From contig CAZTME010000055.1 of assembly GCA_964614795.1 (NCBI GenBank), forward strand, positions 1 to 7,375: DNA of 7,375 bases, written 5' to 3'. This DNA comes from CAZTME01 sp964614795 (GTDB lineage: Bacteria; Patescibacteriota; Microgenomatia; UBA1400; PJMF01). Below are positions 1 to 6,171 of the stretch, in pieces. Under the pieces are notes generated by a model that had not been told where the DNA came from, did no database searches, and worked only from the letters and a program-made list of their open reading frames with translations. Each line of letters opens with the position of its first letter. Position 1 is the stretch's first letter. The position numbers and the translations under genes were made by a program.

Positions 1-853
1 CTTGCTCACCACCAAGAGCCACCGGTTGAGGAGTTGCGGATCCTTGAGCGACTGCTGCTTTTGGCAAAGTGGCAGATATGCCTAAAACAACCAAGGCAAC
101 TAGTACAATCATGGCGACTAATCTTGGCAATCGATTTATTTGTTCTTCAGGAAATAAGAAACGTCTACCAGTAGTGTTTTTTTCGCCATCAATTGGTCTC
201 TGCAAAGCACTTGCAACACTCTGAACAAGCTCTTCATTTCCAGTTGCTCCTAAAGTTAAAGCTAATAATTCTTCTGCCTTATCTGTAGCAAACTTAACTG
301 CTTCGTCAAATTTTCCTGCTTGAACCAGTTCAATAAATCTAGGATTTTTAAATAGATTTAATTTTATTAGTAGCGCAAAAGCCCAATAATCATTGGTTTC
401 TTGAGCCATTTGTTTAACTTCATCCGCAATTTTTTCGTTTGCATCGCCAACTTGTTGAGCTGAATTAAAACCTAAAATGGCACGCACTAATTGATCATAA
501 AATTTAATTAAATTTAATTGTTGTGTTGGTGTACCAACAAGATTTATCCCCAACTTTGCGATTATTTCACGACCCAACTTGAAATTTTTCGGATCTGCCA
601 AAATTTTGCCGGCATCTATTTCCGCCTGTGCTTGACGCACTTGCGTATCAAGAATATCGCCACCGATACCCATTTCTTGTCTGGCAAGAAGATTTTGTTG
701 ATCTTGTAATTGTTTTTTTGAAGGCTCACCATATTTTTCAACCATTGCTTTATGAGTGTAACCATCTGTTTCAACTTGGCTCATCAAAGGAGCTTGTCCA
801 GCTTGAGCCAACTGATCGTGAGGCAATTTTTCTGAAAATCTTGCATTTGTCAT
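1..853 (-). CDS. Hypothetical membrane protein, N-terminal part (runs off the left edge)
   Basis: I do not recognise this protein. Reading leftward from the ATG at 853-851, the frame stays open for 284 codons to the window edge, so the C-terminus is missing. It starts MTNARFSEKLPHDQLAQAG. Residues 1 to about 240 are hydrophilic and rich in Gln, Ala, Lys and Glu, with no obvious motif; they look mostly helical. A hydrophobic segment at about residues 246-266 follows an Arg-containing stretch (NRLPR) and ends in KAAVAQG, after which the chain turns polar (Ser, Thr, Pro, Gln). This suggests a single membrane crossing with the long N-terminal part in the cytoplasm and the lost C-terminal part outside. 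An AGGA (bases 869-866) lies 12 bases upstream of the start, a rather long spacing. The gene follows the SDR gene on the same strand after an 81-base gap. The reading frame is clear; the function is unknown. Confidence 0.5.
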   Translation of the reverse strand, partial: MTNARFSEKLPHDQLAQAGQAPLMSQVETDGYTHKAMVEKYGEPSKKQLQDQQNLLARQEMGIGGDILDTQVRQAQAEIDAGKILADPKNFKLGREIIAKLGINLVGTPTQQLNLIKFYDQLVRAILGFNSAQQVGDANEKIADEVKQMAQETNDYWAFALLIKLNLFKNPRFIELVQAGKFDEAVKFATDKAEELLALTLGATGNEELVQSVASALQRPIDGEKNTTGRRFLFPEEQINRLPRLVAMIVLVALVVLGISATLPKAAVAQGSATPQPVALGGEQ

Positions 854-865
854 ATACTGATATTA

Positions 866-869
866 TCCT
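866..869 (-). promoter_or_regulatory. Weak ribosome binding site for the hypothetical membrane protein
   Basis: AGGA on the minus strand lies 12 bases upstream of the ATG at 853. It sits at the edge of an all-A/T inverted repeat (arms 860-866 and 873-879, seven bases, loop 867-872). A hairpin here could therefore partly expose or hide the site, but in such AT-rich sequence the pairing could be chance. Confidence 0.4.
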
Positions 870-882
870 ATAATAATATTAA

Positions 883-888
883 ATTATA
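883..888 (-). promoter_or_regulatory. Possible -10 box upstream of the hypothetical membrane protein
   Basis: A perfect TATAAT reads leftward at 888-883, about 30 bases before the ATG at 853. No convincing -35 box lies 16-18 bases upstream. The 81-base gap after the SDR gene leaves room for an independent promoter, but the gap is so AT-rich that this match is weak evidence. Confidence 0.25.
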
Positions 889-934
889 AATGTGTAATGG
901 ATGTGTATGTTTATAATAAGTCTGGTTTAGAATT

Positions 935-1672
935 CTATATTAATTCTCCGCCATTAACGTTTATGACTTGACCAGTAATAAAACTACTCTCGTTAGATAG
1001 TAGGAATTTAATTGGCCCAATGATGTCTTTTGGAGTTGCCAACCTGCCCAGTGGAATGCTAGAAGCAATTTTCAGTCTTTTTTCTTCAGTCCAATGAGAG
1101 GACATGCCAGTTGGATAAACTGCGCTTGGTGAAATGCAATTCACTCTAATACCAAGAGGAGCTAATTGAAAAGCACTACTTTTTGTTAATGAAATGACAG
1201 CAGATTTTGCCGCTGCATATCCTAAACCACTGGGAGTGGCTGTTTGACCTCTAATTGAGGACAAAAGTACAATACTTGAGTTTTCTCTCATCAATTTGTG
1301 CAAATGAAGAATGTTTAAAAAAGATAGAAAGGCATTATTTTTATAATCTTCAATAAATCCCTGGCTAGAATTTTCTGCTAAAGAATTACTCTGGCTACTA
1401 CCTCCAGTAACAACCAGGCCGTCTAATATTATATTTTGACTTTTTAAATCTTCAGAAAATTTTGCAACTTGATCCTCTTCACCGGCATTTAAGAAAAACC
1501 AAGAAATATTGGAAACATTTTGAAGTATTTTTAAATCTGGTATTTTATTTTTCTTTCTCACCGCAATAATTCTAGACTGAGAATTTTGTGCTAAATCTAT
1601 AACAAGATTGAGTCCTATGCCACTTCCGGCCCCAATTACTACTATAGTTGAGAGATTTTTTAGCTCATTCAT
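935..1672 (-). CDS. Short-chain dehydrogenase/reductase (SDR) family oxidoreductase
   Basis: A 245-residue protein of normal length for a classical SDR, an NAD(P)-dependent oxidoreductase in the cytoplasm. The Rossmann glycine motif is IGAGSGIG at residues 13-20 (the usual first Thr is Ile). The catalytic set is present: Ser139 in VLLSSIRG, Tyr152 and Lys156 in GYAAAKSA, with an active-site Asn at 112 or 113. The C-terminus ends FITGQVINVNGGELI, the usual SDR ending. The region that normally carries NNAG reads VVTGGSSQS (87-95), and the usual PG after the active site reads SPS, so it is a divergent member. Its start overlaps the end of the upstream Gfo/Idh/MocA gene by 8 bases and has no Shine-Dalgarno sequence, so translation is probably coupled. 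A FabG-like carbonyl reductase or a sugar dehydrogenase are both possible; substrate unknown. Confidence 0.9.
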   Translation of the reverse strand: MNELKNLSTIVVIGAGSGIGLNLVIDLAQNSQSRIIAVRKKNKIPDLKILQNVSNISWFFLNAGEEDQVAKFSEDLKSQNIILDGLVVTGGSSQSNSLAENSSQGFIEDYKNNAFLSFLNILHLHKLMRENSSIVLLSSIRGQTATPSGLGYAAAKSAVISLTKSSAFQLAPLGIRVNCISPSAVYPTGMSSHWTEEKRLKIASSIPLGRLATPKDIIGPIKFLLSNESSFITGQVINVNGGELI

Positions 1673-2735
1673 ATGAAGGAATGTGTGGCTTCATTGGCTT
1701 GTTTGACAGTGCGGATTTATATAAAGCGTCTATTACACTAAGGGTTACAACTCCCTTTTCCGAAAGCCATAATTGATTCATTTTTCCAGTCCTTAAAAAT
1801 TTTATAAAATCTCCTAATGGTTGATTGGTATGTTCATTAGGATCAAAAAATTCCTCAAAATCAGAATTTTCAAGGAGAGAATATCGCCACCAAGCTTGTT
1901 TTTTTTGTTCAAGATGATTAAAGCGAATTACACACTCACCCGCCCCTTTATCTCCCAACACTCTTATGCTTTCTCTTTCCATAGATGTCGGCACATCTCT
2001 AGAAATAATACCAGAAACACAAACATTATTGTCAAATTTCAACATAAATTGCGCGTCAGAATCGACGTTGTAATGTCGTTTTTCCAAGTGGCAATAAACA
2101 GATGTTGGGAGTTTGTAATCATTCAAAAAAAGGATGGAGTCAATCAAATGAGAGCCTGCATCTAATAGGATGCCCTGATCAATATTTTTTTCACCAGATA
2201 ATTTTGGATTGTTTCTCCAACCTTTGGTCCAATCGGGATATGATGAAATTAACATTTGACCGTTCAGCCATCTTAATTTTCCAATTTTTTCAGTTGTAAT
2301 AATGTCATGCAGTTGTTGGAATCCTGTATAACTGCGACGTTGATGAGCAGTAGCAAATGTTAAGTTGTTTATTTTGGCTAATTTGACGAGTTTGCTAAGT
2401 TCCTTGCTGGAAATAGAGGCAGGTTTATCTGCCAGTACATTCCAGCCTTGAATAAATAGTTGCTTGATGTTTTCAAAATACAAAGCATGAGGTAGTGAAA
2501 CAATTGCACCTTTAGTCTCTGAAATATTGGAAATGTCTTCAATTCTTTGATAAAAATTGCCGTTTGGAAAAAGATCTTTTAATTCATTTTGTGTTTGCGA
2601 ATCTAATACGTTTACCCAGCCAACAACATTAAGATCTTGCTTTTTAAGCAAAGGAAGATATTTCTTTTTCATCCATTGCCCACAACCTACAAGAATGATT
2701 TTAATTGGATGGCGAAAATTTGAAGAATTTTGCAT
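1665..2735 (-). CDS. Gfo/Idh/MocA family oxidoreductase
   Basis: A 356-residue protein of typical length for this family of NAD(P)-dependent sugar or cyclitol dehydrogenases. The N-terminal Rossmann domain carries VGCGQWMKKKYLPLL from residue 16 (GxGxxG with Met in place of the third Gly). SLPHALYF follows near residues 80-87. The family EKP motif appears as DKP at 103-105, Lys104 being the expected catalytic lysine. The C-terminal domain has GWRNNPKLSG (172-181) and then LDAGSHLIDSILFL (191-204), which supplies the GxHxxD signature with His196 and Asp199. The start at 2735 has no clear ribosome binding site. It is the first gene of a two-gene unit with the SDR (8-base overlap), so the two probably act in one pathway, for example sugar or nucleotide-sugar oxidation and reduction. 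Nothing in the window identifies the substrate. Confidence 0.92.
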   Translation of the reverse strand: MQNSSNFRHPIKIILVGCGQWMKKKYLPLLKKQDLNVVGWVNVLDSQTQNELKDLFPNGNFYQRIEDISNISETKGAIVSLPHALYFENIKQLFIQGWNVLADKPASISSKELSKLVKLAKINNLTFATAHQRRSYTGFQQLHDIITTEKIGKLRWLNGQMLISSYPDWTKGWRNNPKLSGEKNIDQGILLDAGSHLIDSILFLNDYKLPTSVYCHLEKRHYNVDSDAQFMLKFDNNVCVSGIISRDVPTSMERESIRVLGDKGAGECVIRFNHLEQKKQAWWRYSLLENSDFEEFFDPNEHTNQPLGDFIKFLRTGKMNQLWLSEKGVVTLSVIDALYKSALSNKPMKPHIPSYE

Positions 2736-2783
2736 TGAGAAAAGATTAATTTTTTTTAAGTATGAACTTGGTGATGTAGGTTG

Positions 2784-2789
2784 TATAAT
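2784..2789 (+). promoter_or_regulatory. Possible -10 box for the DNPH1-like/RHH fusion gene
   Basis: A perfect TATAAT lies 45 bases before the ATG at 2835, in the 99-base gap between two divergent genes. No good -35 box is seen 16-18 bases upstream (2761-2766 reads tatgaa). AT-rich context keeps confidence low. Confidence 0.3.
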
Positions 2790-2807
2790 TATTAATAGTT
2801 TGATTGT

Positions 2808-2813
2808 ATTATA
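2808..2813 (-). promoter_or_regulatory. Possible -10 box for the Gfo/SDR pair
   Basis: TATAAT reads leftward at 2813-2808, about 72 bases before the Gfo start at 2735. It forms an inverted repeat with the plus-strand TATAAT at 2784-2789 (18-base spacer), so the two divergent genes may use face-to-face, overlapping promoters. No clear -35 box is visible. Confidence 0.25.
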
Positions 2814-2816
2814 TCT

Positions 2817-2823
2817 TAAAAGG
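2817..2823 (+). promoter_or_regulatory. Ribosome binding site for the fusion gene
   Basis: AAAAGGA ends 11 bases before the ATG at 2835 and supports that start. No other in-frame start nearby fits the family's N-terminal strand better. Confidence 0.55.
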
Positions 2824-2834
2824 AATTAACAGAT

Positions 2835-3419
2835 ATGAAAATTCATTTTATGGCTCCCATTGCCACAGGAGTTCGACTAAAGCGATATGAGCAAATTATC
2901 TCAGTGATTGAAAAAAATGATTGTGAATTAGTCACAAGACATGTCATTGAGAGAAAAATTGATGAATTGCAATCAGAAACAACTGCAGATGCTGAATTAT
3001 ATGTGAAGAAATTAATGAATTGGTTTAAGCGAGCGGATGTTCTTTTATTTGAAGCCAGCCAGCCAGATACAAGTATTGGTTTCGAAATTGCAACAGCATT
3101 GAACATGAGTAAGCCAACAATTATTTTATTTGAAAATGGAGGAATAAAACCCCATGCCTTACTTGGATTGCACTCAGAAAAAATTCAAGTTCTTGGTTAT
3201 GAAGAACACACTATGCAGGAACTATTAGAGTTGGCGATAGATTATGCTAGAGATACTGCAGATGTTCGTTTTAATTTTTTTGTGACGCCTTCTATTGGCG
3301 CCTATTTAGATTGGATTGCGCAGAATAAAAAGATTCCGCGCTCGGTTTATTTGCGCAACTTAATTGAAGATGATATGAATAATAATCAAGAATACAAGAG
3401 TGGTATTGCCACTTTGTAG
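2835..3419 (+). CDS. DNPH1/nucleoside 2-deoxyribosyltransferase-like protein with C-terminal ribbon-helix-helix domain
   Basis: A 194-residue, apparently two-domain cytoplasmic protein. Residues 1 to about 140 follow the pattern of DNPH1/Rcl (2'-deoxynucleoside 5'-phosphate N-hydrolase) and nucleoside 2-deoxyribosyltransferases. They show an N-terminal strand KIHFMAPIATG, ELVTRHV (31-37), ADVLLFEASQPDTSIGFE (67-84) and a closing SKPTIILF strand (92-99). Glu84 matches the family catalytic Glu. By comparison with remembered human DNPH1, the catalytic Tyr is His4, the catalytic Asp is Leu60, and phosphate-site Ser residues are Pro8 and Asp78, so activity is doubtful. Residues 145-181 fit a ribbon-helix-helix DNA-binding fold: strand RFNFFV, helix PSIGAYLDWIAQN, then IPRSVYLRNLIEDDM. 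The gene is monocistronic by appearance and divergent from the Gfo/SDR pair. I infer a nucleotide-sensing regulator; an active hydrolase with a fused dimerisation tail is the alternative. Confidence 0.75.
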   Translation: MKIHFMAPIATGVRLKRYEQIISVIEKNDCELVTRHVIERKIDELQSETTADAELYVKKLMNWFKRADVLLFEASQPDTSIGFEIATALNMSKPTIILFENGGIKPHALLGLHSEKIQVLGYEEHTMQELLELAIDYARDTADVRFNFFVTPSIGAYLDWIAQNKKIPRSVYLRNLIEDDMNNNQEYKSGIATL

Positions 3420-3604
3420 ACTAGATTTTTCACAACGGTTTCTCAATAGACTTGTCGCACAATATCAACACTGTTTTTTTAATTTCTTTTACTTGGGTGA
3501 CGAGCTTACCGCCTGATGCGTTTAGTTTTTCCCGCTTGCGAGTTAGTTGTTAATTGTTATATATTAAACTTAACCTAGTAGTATGGGTGTGATTATATTT
3601 TAAT
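3420..3604 (+). other. Intergenic region before the pilus operon
   Basis: 185 bases between the fusion gene and the PilX-like gene. It holds repeat copy 1 (3447-3471), T-runs at 3474-3480 and 3487-3490, and a somewhat more GC-rich stretch at about 3494-3546. On the minus strand a frame without stops spans 3549-3433 (39 codons), but it has no ATG and no resemblance that I know. TATATT at 3594-3599 is the best -10-like box before the PilX-like gene; it lies only five bases before the ATG, and no convincing -35 box accompanies it. Confidence 0.5.
3447..3471 (+). repeat. 25-base dispersed repeat, copy 1
   Basis: Starts TAGACTTGTCGCACAATA and matches bases 6971-6995 at 22 of 25 positions in the same orientation. 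It begins 27 bases after the stop of the fusion gene and precedes a seven-T run (3474-3480). Its core TTGT-CGC-ACAA (3452-3462) can form a four-pair hairpin; in copy 2 the A-to-G change keeps the pairing as a wobble. Role unknown; a 3'-end or terminator-associated element is possible. Confidence 0.7.
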
Positions 3605-4432
3605 ATGACTCTATTTAATCAATCACAAAAAAACAATGAAAAGCGCGTCAAGGGCGGATATATTGTAGTGGTTGTGTTGCTACTCTCCGCAGTTTTATTA
3701 ATGCTGGGTTTGTCCATGGCCGCCAGAACCACCGAAGAAGTGTTTTTAACCAGTCAAGAACAAGACTCGGCTAGAGTTTTTAACGCGGCGGAATCCGGGG
3801 CTGAAGAAGCGTTGTATAAGTTAGAAACCGGAGGAGCTACTGTAACGACTTCGGCGCCCACAAATATTTCAGTAACTAGCGAATTGAACGATTCTAATAT
3901 TAACGTTACCGGTGAATTATTAAGTACTCTCGATAATTATGTCCTAGAAGAAGGAGCAACTTTGACAATTCCTTATAACGGACAAGCTCCGGTCTTAAGT
4001 TGGCCAAATTCAAATTGTGATCAAGGAGCTTTGCTCATTACTTTATATCATTACAATGGAAGTGCTTACGATGCATATCATGTGGGCTTGAAGAAAAAAG
4101 ATGATGGCACAGCATCTTGCTCCAATGTTAGCGATTTTACGGCCACAAGTGAACTTGGTTATAACGATAATACTACTCTCAATCACACATTATTTGGGTT
4201 ATCGAGTCTTACAAATGATGACTTCTTCCGCGTTACCGCTCTTTATAATAATGTTACCTTTTCTTCTATCACTAATGGTGGTTTTCAACGAATAATTTCT
4301 ACTGCTAATGATAAAAATGATGGAGCCGGTCAAGGAAGCGAAACACGCACAGTGGAAATTATTCGCTCTCACCCGGGTTACGCTGGCATTTTTGATTACG
4401 CCCTATTTAGCGGAGGAAATATAGTAAAGTAA
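3605..4432 (+). CDS. PilX-like pilus assembly protein (minor pilin candidate)
   Basis: A 275-residue protein with a class III/IV-type prepilin start: a charged leader ending EKRVKGG (residues 12-18), then a hydrophobic helix at about 19-40, followed by RTTEEVFLTSQEQDSARVFN and AAESGAEEALYKL (61-73). The AAESGxEEAL pattern is the hallmark of PilX N-terminal pilus proteins. There is no Glu at position 5 of the mature helix, which is common in PilX-like proteins. Cleavage by prepilin peptidase is likely near Gly17/Gly18. The rest is Ser, Thr and Asn-rich and would lie outside the cell. It ends YAGIFDYALFSGGNIVK; in related proteins this phrase usually leads into a longer repetitive stalk, so the product may be short. 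No Shine-Dalgarno sequence precedes the ATG. It stands first in the pil operon, 40 bases before pilM. Confidence 0.8.
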   Translation: MTLFNQSQKNNEKRVKGGYIVVVVLLLSAVLLMLGLSMAARTTEEVFLTSQEQDSARVFNAAESGAEEALYKLETGGATVTTSAPTNISVTSELNDSNINVTGELLSTLDNYVLEEGATLTIPYNGQAPVLSWPNSNCDQGALLITLYHYNGSAYDAYHVGLKKKDDGTASCSNVSDFTATSELGYNDNTTLNHTLFGLSSLTNDDFFRVTALYNNVTFSSITNGGFQRIISTANDKNDGAGQGSETRTVEIIRSHPGYAGIFDYALFSGGNIVK

Positions 4433-4460
4433 TAAGCAAGAAATATTTATATTGTTTTTT

Positions 4461-4466
4461 AAGGAG
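4461..4466 (+). promoter_or_regulatory. Ribosome binding site that fixes the pilM start
   Basis: AAGGAG ends six bases before the ATG at 4473, the best Shine-Dalgarno sequence in the window. A TTG at 4452 opens the same frame seven codons earlier, but a start there would translate through this site, so ATG 4473 is the better choice. Confidence 0.85.
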
Positions 4467-4472
4467 CAAAGT

Positions 4473-5477
4473 ATGCCTGCCACAGCACTTGATATTGGAT
4501 CTTACTCAATCAAAGCCATAGCCGGTTCACCCGGTCAAAAAATTAAAGTTAAAACTGTGGCGGAAGCTTTTAACACCGTTGGCGTGGCCGTCCCCACCGA
4601 TGAGGGTATGGTAGACAAAATGATTAAGCTTTTAGATGCGGTTTTTACCGAACATAAATTGCCCACCAACGATGTGAGATTGGCCCTCCCGGAAACGGTT
4701 GTTTCCACCAAAGTCATTGCTATCCCCTCTCTAACCGATGCGGAATTAGCCAGTGCTATTTCTTGGCAAGCAGAACAACACATTCCTATTCCTCCAGACG
4801 ACTTGGCTTTGGAGTATGAAGTTTTGGAGCGTCCACCCAAAAATTCCAATTTACCTATGAAAGTTTTATTGGTTGGCGTTAGAAAACAAGTGGTGCAAAA
4901 ATACGTGGATATGTTAAACAGTTTAGGCATTGAGCCAACCATTATTGAATCACAAATGTTAGCCATTATTCGTTCTCTTGGCTTTGAACCAGCCGATCCT
5001 CCCACCTTGGTTGCTCACATTGGAGCCAGTAGCATGCACGTGGCGGTAGTTAACAACCTAATTCCTGAAGTAATTTTTGGTCATCTCTCCGGAGGCTTTT
5101 TGCTCAATAAAGCTCTTCAGCAAACGCTAGGTCTAGATTCGGCACAGGCCGAGCAATACAAAGTCAGTTTTGGTTTGGATCCCGCTCAATTTGAAGGAAA
5201 GGTGGTTTCAGCCTTAACTCCAACAGTTAATTTATTAATGGGAGAAATTCGCAAGACTCAGCAATTTTACAATGGTGCAAACCCTCAAACGCCCATTAAA
5301 AGAGTGGTTTTGACCGGAGGCACTGCGGTTCTTAAAAACTTTGTTCAATATATTGCTCAGCAATTGGGGCTGGAAGTGATGGTGGCATCACCTTTTGCAA
5401 CAGCAAGTGGAAGCATTCCGGAAACAATTAATCAGCCCGGCATGGCTGTGTGCATGGGCCTACTAGGTAGAGACTAA
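4473..5477 (+). CDS. pilM: Type IV pilus assembly protein PilM (actin-like)
   Basis: A 334-residue cytoplasmic actin-fold protein that in type IV pilus systems binds the N-terminal tail of PilN and links the membrane platform to the assembly motors. The start carries the phosphate-1 motif LDIGSYSIK (residues 6-14, Asp7). ISWQAEQHIPIP (96-107) is a typical PilM stretch, followed by YEVLER and VLLVGVRKQVVQKYV. The phosphate-2 region reads VAHIGASSMHVAVV (180-193), with His182 where the usual Asp stands. SGGFLLNKAL and AQAEQYK follow, and the adenosine motif is VVLTGGTAVLKNF (278-290). The C-terminus is complete (MAVCMGLLGRD). The length fits the family. The stop lies two bases before the pilN ATG, which indicates one transcript and coupled translation. 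Confidence 0.93.
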   Translation: MPATALDIGSYSIKAIAGSPGQKIKVKTVAEAFNTVGVAVPTDEGMVDKMIKLLDAVFTEHKLPTNDVRLALPETVVSTKVIAIPSLTDAELASAISWQAEQHIPIPPDDLALEYEVLERPPKNSNLPMKVLLVGVRKQVVQKYVDMLNSLGIEPTIIESQMLAIIRSLGFEPADPPTLVAHIGASSMHVAVVNNLIPEVIFGHLSGGFLLNKALQQTLGLDSAQAEQYKVSFGLDPAQFEGKVVSALTPTVNLLMGEIRKTQQFYNGANPQTPIKRVVLTGGTAVLKNFVQYIAQQLGLEVMVASPFATASGSIPETINQPGMAVCMGLLGRD

Positions 5478-5479
5478 AT

Positions 5480-6169
5480 ATGTATACTATTAATTTTGTT
5501 CGCAAACGCCGGAAGGAACTTTCTAAAGTTGAAGTTCAAGATGCAAAGTACTTAAAATACTCAATTCTAATTGTTGGAGCCAGTTTGGCTATCTTTTTAT
5601 TGGTGATTGGCGCCAGAATGACTTTTAGTATTTTGGAATCAACTACCAATGCTTCAATCAATACTTTAATGAAAAATATTGAAGCGAAAAAAGAGATTGA
5701 AGAACAATATGTCATTTTTATGGCAAAGGTTAATGTGTTGACCGATCTTTTTGAGCAGCGCAAGCAAAAACAAGAGGCGATTGCCTATTTTTCCAGTCTC
5801 TTTGATTCAACCATTAAGATCAGTCAATTAAATTATGATGGTGAAAACAATTTGTTATCTTTCACTCTTTCCACCCCATCCGTCTTTAAGCTTGAATACA
5901 TGTTTGAGACTTTGCGCTCAGCTAATGTTAAAGAAAAATATCCCACCTATACCGTTTCTCGTTTAGGTCGAGAACAACTCGGTTCCTATGGTTTGGCGAT
6001 TTCACTCCCACTTTCAACCAGAGAATTACCGGAGGTTGGTGAAACTTCACCCTCCAACCAGCCGCCCGAAGATGCCCTGCAAGCAGGTGATGTTCCAGCC
6101 AATACGGGCGCAACTTCTCCGGATAATGCCGATTCTCCAACTGATCAAAGTGAGTTTCAAGGATTTTAA
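5480..6169 (+). CDS. pilN: Type IV pilus assembly protein PilN-like
   Basis: A 229-residue single-pass membrane protein. It starts MYTINFVRKRRKEL; the INF at residues 4-6 corresponds to the short IN(L/F) motif by which PilN docks on PilM. A transmembrane helix follows at about 27-48 (YSILIVGASLAIFLLVIGA). A helical, charged stretch suited to coiled coil is at about 58-100 (NTLMKNIEAKKEIEEQY onward), and a small alpha/beta domain covers about 101-180. Residues 183-229 form a low-complexity tail rich in Pro, Ser, Asp, Thr and Ala, likely disordered and outside the membrane. AGGTAGAG (5465-5472) inside the end of pilM serves as ribosome binding site. The gene sits between pilM and pilO with two-base gaps. 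Sequence identity to PilN is weak, so the call rests on topology, the INF motif and gene order. Confidence 0.82.
   Translation: MYTINFVRKRRKELSKVEVQDAKYLKYSILIVGASLAIFLLVIGARMTFSILESTTNASINTLMKNIEAKKEIEEQYVIFMAKVNVLTDLFEQRKQKQEAIAYFSSLFDSTIKISQLNYDGENNLLSFTLSTPSVFKLEYMFETLRSANVKEKYPTYTVSRLGREQLGSYGLAISLPLSTRELPEVGETSPSNQPPEDALQAGDVPANTGATSPDNADSPTDQSEFQGF
6159..6163 (+). promoter_or_regulatory. Ribosome binding site for pilO
   Basis: AAGGA inside the last codons of pilN ends eight bases before the ATG at 6172, which supports that start and tight coupling of pilN and pilO. Confidence 0.6.
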
Positions 6170-6171
6170 TC

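Noticed and set aside
518..873. Two plus-strand open frames (63 and 81 codons)
   Set aside because: They lie antisense inside the continuous minus-strand frame 853-1, which has a coherent protein composition and a membrane segment; the plus-strand products look like noise.
1821..2299. Plus-strand open frames opposite the Gfo/Idh/MocA gene
   Set aside because: The opposite strand carries a full-length family member with its motifs in order, so these are shadows.
3433..3549. 39-codon minus-strand open frame whose end resembles one translated from the second repeat copy (shared VLxLxDKS)
   Set aside because: The shared peptide follows directly from the shared 25-base DNA repeat, there is no ATG, and both frames are short, so there is no independent sign of coding.
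4452..4472. Upstream TTG start for pilM
   Set aside because: The extra seven codons would overlap the AAGGAG ribosome binding site of ATG 4473, and the family N-terminus fits the later start.
4535..5005. 156-codon minus-strand open frame inside pilM
   Set aside because: Long, but fully antisense to well-conserved PilM motifs, with a Cys/Ser-rich composition and no known motif.
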